A DNA stretch of 64,000 bases from Branchiostoma floridae (lineage: Eukaryota; Chordata; Leptocardii; Amphioxiformes; Branchiostomatidae): contig NC_049992.1 in assembly GCF_000003815.2 (NCBI RefSeq), positions 1 to 64,000 of the forward strand, given 5' to 3'. Positions 48,601 to 56,947 of the stretch are shown in pieces. A program made the position numbers and the translations under genes. Under the pieces are notes generated by a model. The model was not told the origin of the DNA. It did not search any database and saw nothing but the letters and a program-made list of their open reading frames with translations. Position 1 is the stretch's first letter. Every line of letters begins with the position of its first letter.

Positions 48601-51600
48601 CTTTTCTTTGAATGAGTAAATTACCTAGCTCCGGCTACGGACGTCTGTCGGATAGGACGTTTGATGGAGGTCCCGTATTTGGGGAAAGACACAACCCAAC
48701 CAAGTAAAACCCGCTATAACAACGTTACATAACCTACGAAAAAGGTAGGGGACCTTCCCAGTGTGAGTGGATCAAAACCATTCCCGAATTTCCCGACCAG
48801 CCCTCGTAACCCCTGCCTCGCGTATGGACGACCTGGGGTCCCCTATTCGATCATGGTTCTATTTCCAACACCTCCGTCAAAAACAGCGCTAGCGTTTGTA
48901 GGACGGAACTGGCCGCCGCCGCCGCTGTATAGCTGATAGTACATATTGCTTTACACATGCATCCTGCCTGCCAACAAAGTAATGCCATGCAGTGGCTTTC
49001 CCTCCCAAAACAACTGTACTCGGTAAATGCAGCCTTCAACAGTTAAAGAAGGCATAGCATTTTTCTTTGGCCATTTCTGTCCCCTTGGGGCTGTTTTGAC
49101 GGAGGTGTTCGAAATAGAACAGGGGGTTCTGTTTGTTCGATATAGCGTTCGACAGGACTAGTCCATTGTTCAAACACAGCTTACTCTTGACATAGCTATT
49201 AACATAAATCCCCTTATTTCTTAAAAAAACATTTGCAGTTGTCCATGGCTAAGTCGTTGGCTATACTTGGCATGACGAACTTGGACATTATCTGCGCAAG
49301 TTTCTTCCACCAAGACGGCCGGTGGGAAACTTTTGACAGCATCGACCAAGTCTTTCTGCCAGGGAAAGTGCCGAAGGTAGGAGAAAGTGAATGGCACAAT
49401 TATCCTCCCATTGGGGTCTGCATAGTCTTTTCCGTACGGCGTAAGCTGTCTGCTTTGATTTTCCGTATCTCGTATGGAAAGTCGTCTTATAATTCACGTA
49501 GTTTGTAGCGAGGCGACCAAATGTCGAGTACTTGCCCACCTCGATATTACCGTAACACGTTACGTTAGGGTGTTGTTCTGAATTCAGGGTAAAGCGTTGC
49601 TGGGTGTCCATTCCGTTGGGTTTAAGCACATTTAGTGTAGTCTTTGTGGATACAATCCCATTTTCCCCGTTTTGATTTTTGTTGATTTGATTTATTTGCA
49701 CATAAAAAAAAAGGAAATACACAAAGTAAAGATAAATGATACATAAAAACCGTGCGGGAGAGAGGGAGAAGCCAATATAGGCTTGTGGGAGCCCTGGTCC
49801 TAACAACTACTGAACACAATTCGAAATAATTGAAATGGATAACAAATCATAAATGAGTAACAACAATTTTCGTATCAGTTTCTGGATTGCAATCGCCCTT
49901 ACCTCAATGAAGTTTAGACATCAAGGTAATGGTCAGACGTTTATGGCAGCATCCACTGCCACGATCAATGGGTGTGCAAAGGAGTTGATTTTTAGTCGTA
50001 CTGTTCTTTTTTACTATCTTAAAATTGTCTACACCTCCTTTGCATATAAGTATCAATTCATTAGATGTATAGAACAAGCAGACATAGGGTATAGAACAAG
50101 CTCTTTGACAGATCTGCTCAGTGTCAGTAATTGTCACTGAAGAATGGTAGTCCAGAAAAACCGGACCTGAAAAAATTCGGTGAACCGGATATTGGACCTA
50201 TTGGAAAATGTACAGACTATATGATCAGGCATTCACACGTTTCGGGGCTTATCGGTCTAGCAAAATAACAAGAGCGAAGTAGAGTAGAGCCTATAGTCAT
50301 TCCTACCAAGTTCTCCAGTTACAGTTAGCCTTGTAGGATTTTAAAACACCAGTGGGATTGGAATACTACACAAAACAGATTTCTTTGTTGCGAAATGGAC
50401 CATTGTTTTGAGTATCATCCATCAAAAAGTTCTCACTTACTGAATCAGGTCCAGGTTCAGGTCCGGACCTGAACCTGATCCCCTGGACCTGAATCGGACC
50501 TGGCCCTGAATTTTCTGTACCGGTACCCACCCCTAGTAGTGCATGCTGCCTGGAACGTCTGACAGTTTGCAAAATCATATCCTGTTTCTTGAGTGATTGA
50601 TATTTGACGCATTCGCCATTTTTGGTCGTCAATAGGGGAAAACTAACTGGAAGACCGACGAGAACTTCGGCTCGCAGCGCCTGACGGGAACCAACCCGAC
50701 ATCCATCCGAGTGTGCACGGAGATTCCCGAAGGGTAAGCTGAGTTAAAGCAAGGCTTCACAAAAATACTAACCTGGGTTTCATCAGAAAGTTACATGGGT
50801 CTAGTTTGTCTCTATTTTCTATAAGACAGAAAAGAACAATGTGGTTCTGAACTAGAGTTAGTTATTTCAGAAGATAAACTTTAGGTAGTTCCATAGCATA
50901 GGCATAGCCTTTTTGAGGCCGTAGAATAGGGGCAATCGGTAGTTATATCCACCATGTCTAAAGCCCCCTTCACACGAGAGCAAGAATGATCCAGAATACC
51001 GTCGGAATTAAAATCATTTTCTATTCCTGGCAATCCGTAGTGTGTTCCAGAAATTCTCACTGCATTCCAGCTATTCGTGCCCATTCTTTTGGCTGCCCCG
51101 AAAGTTTTTGACATGTTAAAAACTGTCGAGGTGCATTCGAAGTGTAGAAATATCCAATGACATTCAAAGTGGATTCTAAGTGGATTCTAAGTATTCTACC
51201 TGCAGTATGACCGCATTCTACGGGATTTCAACATTATTCGACACAGTCTTATCTCATTCGATGGAGAACCGAAACGGCAAGCCACTTCGAATCCTGCCAG
51301 AATGTGGCCAAAAGAATATCTGGAATGCAGTGAGAATTTCTAGAATACACTACGAATTCCCAGGAATGGAAAAGAATTTTCATTCTGACGGCATTTTGGC
51401 TCATTCCTTCTCGTGTGAAGGGGATATAAGGTTCATTTGGATTTCCCACCCGAATGGCCCCAAATGTGGCACGAATTTTGCAAATACTTCATTCTGGCTG
51501 GTTCTGCTTGATTCCTGATAATTCGGTTTCAGTATGAAGGCCCTATTAGGCACAGTCTAGGTAGATGGAGCCCAACCTGTCGTTCCAACGCCTTTTACAT

Positions 51601-54600
51601 TCTCAACCATAGCTAGGAATACCTGGATGAAATGAGGAAAGTCGTGTTAAGTGCCTCTCCCACGGGCACAAGATCGGTAGTTTGACAGGATTCGAACCCA
51701 GGACCACTGGGTTCTGAGCCAGGTACCCTACAATTACGTCCTGCGACCCCACCTGTTACAATGTTTGTGCTGAAACTTGACTTGACTTTCCAGGTTCGGA
51801 GTGACGGCGGCCATGGTTGAGCCTTTCCTGTACGGCCTGAAGCTGGAAGACGCCCTGCAGAAGAGTCGTCTGTACTACGTGGATCACACCATCATGGGGA
51901 TCACCTCCATGGCCAACAAAAGGACCCCCAGACCCGTGAGTACTCTACTCAGGCATGTGTTGCACAATCTCTGGCTATCTGGCTGGGTCTCCTCCCCGGA
52001 GTTTGTGGTTATTCCCCTCTAACTTACGAGAACCATTCCCTATCCTAGATTCAACAATGGGAGCTCAGCACGATTCTTCATCACTATGAAAATCCATCCA
52101 ATAGGAGATGCTAAACGCTTGCCTTTGTCAGACTAGTAAGTGCTCGATTGTTTTCTCGTTTGCTTACACAACAAAACTGTAAACTGTCTGAGGCGTACCA
52201 CACCAGTTTGTACGTGAAGCTCTGAAAAAAATTATGTGCCCGTCCACTGCTACCGGACGTGATTTTGGAAACACGTGATTGTAGTAACAAGTCGTATGTT
52301 CCTGCGTCTGGGAGGGGGGAGAGACGGGGGACGACACAGGTTACCTGGCACCTACGACCCATTGCACAGTCACGTATCTCCAGCTTGACGTCACGGAAGC
52401 TGCAGTAGACGGGTTCATTCCTCAAAGTCAGCTGAAAGTCCTACCTACGTTGTTGGTTATGTCAAGTTTAGTTTTTGTAATAACGTCATTTACCAACACA
52501 GATGAACTTTAATGATAACATACATCTGTCCTGTAAAGATGTGCGCTCCGTACGGCCTGTTCTTCGTTAACGAGAAGAAGGATCTAGTGCCTGTGGCCAT
52601 CCAGCTGTACCCTAACACAGGGGAGGAGAAACATCCGGTAAGTGTCCACGCTATTATTTACCTCGGTCAAGAAGGTTATGTTTTTAGCAGCGTTTTTGTT
52701 TTGTATTTTCATTTGGTGCTATAAGACCCCTCCTCCAAAAAAAAGAAAGTCTGAGAGTCCCGTGGGGCCAGTCTGAAAGTGCCCACTGTCCGTAAACTAC
52801 CCAAGTTTGGTTTGGGCACGTGACTGTTACATAAACCATTACTATTGAAGTTTGTAATTATGTTTCGTATGACATACGTCAACTTCATTAAGGTTAAAAA
52901 ATCTTAAGATATAAAAAAAATCGTTTTTCAGGTGTTTCTGCCGAGTGACCCGCCCAACACGTGGCTGCTGGCCAAGATGTGGTTCAACTGCGCAGATGCG
53001 TGCTATCACGAGGCCGTCCCTCACCTTGGTACGTTTTATTTGTTTATTTATGAATCTTTATGGTAGTCTCTTTTATTCTCTGAGTATCTGATATTTTTTT
53101 AAGTCCTGACTTTCAACTCAGGTACTTTACTGTTTTTTGTTTCTTGAACTGGCAACTCGATACCATAACTTGATGCGCGATACCAACAACCTACTGGGAC
53201 TAACCGCTACCTAACCAGCGCTATACCAACAATGATCAAATCATTGAACGAACTGTAGACTATGTATATACGCATATACTCCACCAGGAGTCAGGACAAT
53301 CTGTTTTTAGCTAACGTTATATATAGGTCAAGTCAACCAGTTTTAGCATGATCAGACTTTTAATATGTATAGTTTTAACCCTATTTCAATTTGCCTTTTA
53401 GACATTGCACTCGAATCTGCAATATTTATCCATTATGATATTTATGCTTCACGTCTTACTTGTATTGTTTATGCTACAATTGTACAAATGTTCTTGTGAG
53501 TAGCAATAAGGTGCGATACTCAATGTAAACAAGCCTGATAATTCGGCTTTCGAGCCGCAAGTTGGCTGTGAAACAAATAAACCATTCTTTCACAATCGAT
53601 TCTGTCTCCGGTTCCAGGTTTCACACATCTGCTTGTGGAGGCCTGTAACCTGGCGGCTAAGCAGAACCTGTCCATCTCCCACCCCATCCACCGCCTCCTG
53701 GAGCCGCACTTCATCTACATGTTCCATATCAACAAGTGAGTCTCGACGCGAAAAGATGCAGTGACTAAGTATAGCAAAACGGCTTCTGTCATGTAGCGAA
53801 ACGACTTTGGCCATGTAGCAAAAGGACTATCATGTAGCGAAACTAATTCCTTCATGAAACTGAATGACTTCTGTCATGTAGCGAACCGACTGTTATATAG
53901 CAAAATAACAAACACCATGTAGCCAATTCTGCCATGTAGCCAACGACTTCTGCCAAGTCGCGGAACGACTGTAGCGAACTGACAATGTGGCGAAACGACC
54001 GATTACCAGCGCTACAAGAAGCTATCACGTAATGAGTTATTCACATTCCTCGAATCAAGTACAACAGATTTTAAAAGACTCAATGCTACAGGCAAATTTG
54101 ATTATATATTCAGATGTGACAACTCCCACAATGCTAAAATAGGTAAATATATAAAAGATTGCTTTGTCATAAGAAAAAATGCCGAAACTCATAATTAGCC
54201 CCACTCGGTTGTAGTACAATGTTTTAGGCTAGCTCTCATTGTTTTAGAAATAAGGATGTCAAACTCCATTCTATATTCATAATCTGCATATGTACTATGT
54301 TTAATACTTGCTTTAGTAATTAGGATGATAAGTTTGTTTCTTCTTTCTTTTGCCATACATTGTACCGTGTCTTCTTCTTCTAATAAATTATCCCTTTTGC
54401 ATGCATCCCCCCAGTCTGGCCCAGCGAACACTGATCGACCATAGCCTGGACCAGGTGACGCAGATAGGAGCGCAGGGGAGTTTTGAGCTCCAAAAGCATA
54501 GGTGAGGCGAAACGTTTATTTCATTTAGACTCCTTCGCAGATTTCTGGCAGACCTGTCCTTTATGGTGGTGGTGGTTGAGGGGGGGGGGGGCGTTGTGGC

Positions 54601-56819
54601 GCTCATTCGCGATTTTCAACATGGGATGAGGGCTACTAAGGAGTTTCCAGAGCAAAAAGAGACTATATTTGATAGATACTGTTAATTAGTTGTTACCGAT
54701 AATATAGCCCTTTTTTATTAAGCCCTGTGACACATTCAGGACCGACCAGTCTCCTACCAAGGTTGGTCCATAGATTCAACAGGATTCTGATGAATAGCTT
54801 TCACTGAATGCTATCCTAGCTGCAGTTTGCTCCTACGATCGCATCCGAGCAAGATATGACTTTCCTGACTTGATTGTCCTGAATATATGTAGTTGTCTGG
54901 CTCGGACGCCTAGCAGGCAGTCTCGTCGACCAACTCCCAACCACAGATGACCAAATATTCTTGCTAACCATCGTGAGGAACATGGTTGGCTATGTGTGAC
55001 ATGGGTTTGATGTACCAGTTCGTCTTTTCGACTGAAACAGGGTGAAGACTTGGCGGCTCGACAGGGAGGGTACTCTGCCAGAGGACCTGAAGTTCCGTGG
55101 CGTAAGTCATATTTGCTCAACATGTCTGAAGGCTTTCTAGGATTATGGATTTTCATTTTATTGCACTACACACTGCAAGTATGCTTAATCCTCTAATGAC
55201 TATCTATACCTGTATGACCAGTATCACCACCAGTTGGTATGACAAACCGGTAGTCTCCAAGTAGACCCTACGGTGCCTAAGAGATAGTGTCAAAGCTGGC
55301 AAGGGGCTTAGTATAGCGGCACCAGGTGCCCGTTTGACTCCCTTTGGCCGGCTATACTTCTTGGCCAGCTTCGATATTATCTCTTAGGCACCGGAGGGTC
55401 TGCTTGGAGACTAGCAAACCGGCTTCTGTATCTATATAGTCGGTATAACTGTCTGTCACTGCCTCTTAATTACCTGCCAAACCGACGCCAGGCACCAATT
55501 GTTAATTACACGTGGGTGGAGTGAGGAAAGTCGTGTAAATTGCCTTTCCCAAGGAAACAAGATCGGTAGCGTAAATTTAAAGCTTTTGAACCTATGACCT
55601 CTGGACTCCGAGTCAAACAACCTACAGTTATGGCTAAGGGCACAACCCGCCGTACGCGCAACTTGTCCGTACGATTTTTTGGGGAGGCCACGTCCGCCAC
55701 GTATTTCTGCAAACGTTCAGGCTGTACAGGGCAGGCGCGTTGCCCGTACTGGTACGTACGGGGGGCGAATCCGCAGCCCGGTAGCACACAAAGTCTTCCC
55801 AGCACGTAAAGCTCTATGGAGTGTCTGCGTTCTCCAAAATCCGTCTGATTCCCTACGAGTTCGTACGGAGGCCGTACTTACTACTTACGGATCCCAAAAG
55901 ATTGCCCACGTTTTGGCACGTAGACAGCACGTATTTGGACGTACGGCGGGTTGTGCCCTTAGCTTTAGGCACACGTCCTCAGAACACAGTTTTTCGCCTA
56001 TGCGGATTTACATGGTTAAGGACCCCAAATTGAGGAGGTTCGACGCCTAAAAATTCAAAACAGGGTGCAGAAAGAATCAACTAGAATCTAATTTGTTGAA
56101 GTGCAGGGTACAACCTACAAAATATCTGAAAATGGGCATAGTTCTTCTATAAAGGCATATTGATTTGACCCCCAGCGGAGGTCATGGAACTGCAGGCGAC
56201 GCACAGGCAGTACTCGGTAACAGTATCAAGGCGCAAATTCACGCCGGCCGAAAAAGCAACTTATACAGTCTCAAAACTTATATATTCCTCTACCATTCAA
56301 GAATAACTACGGCCTTTGCATCCCTGTGAGGCACTACATTATACCCGACCTACTACTAGTATTGGGGACGAGGGTCGCGCATAGATAACGGTTACAGTGT
56401 TATGAGACCTTATGTCACTGACCCTCCAGGTGAATAATTGTTCCTGTTTTGTTTGATTTTGTCCTGTTTTGTATACGGCAGGTTGCGAACGCGGACGATC
56501 TGCCGAAGTACTACTATCGCGACGATGCCCTGCCCACCTATGACGTCATCAAGAAGCATGTCACCCTTGTTGTGAACTACTTCTACAGTCCTGATGGTGA
56601 CTAGACCTGCTTTAAATGTATTATCAAAAGTAAAATTTGCTAGAAGTGCACTTTGAATGGATTTGATGTCTTTCTCACTTTAACATTTTCCCTGCTTCTC
56701 AGGCCCGCACAAAATGAAAACAACCAAAAAAGAATTGACTTGGTTCCTCAAACACTATTACTTGATATTGGATGATATGATCGATGCTTGTGTCATAAAA
56801 TCACACCGACACCGACAAC

Positions 56820-56859
<40 letters not shown>

Positions 56860-56910
56860 GACCTTCTCCACACTCACATTTACACACACACACACACACA
56901 AACTCGCACA

Positions 56911-56947
<37 letters not shown>

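Noticed and set aside
49288-49806. 172-codon minus-strand frame overlapping exon 6 of lipoxygenase B
   Set aside because: It is the antisense of a confirmed exon plus intron sequence, with no protein family resemblance.
53710-53735. His in B (FHIN) where A has Ala (FAIN) taken as a change of the stereocontrol residue
   Set aside because: Counting from the iron His places the stereocontrol residue four positions after IN (INNLA), which is Ala in both genes; the FHIN/FAIN site is a neighbour and His also occurs there in other lipoxygenases.
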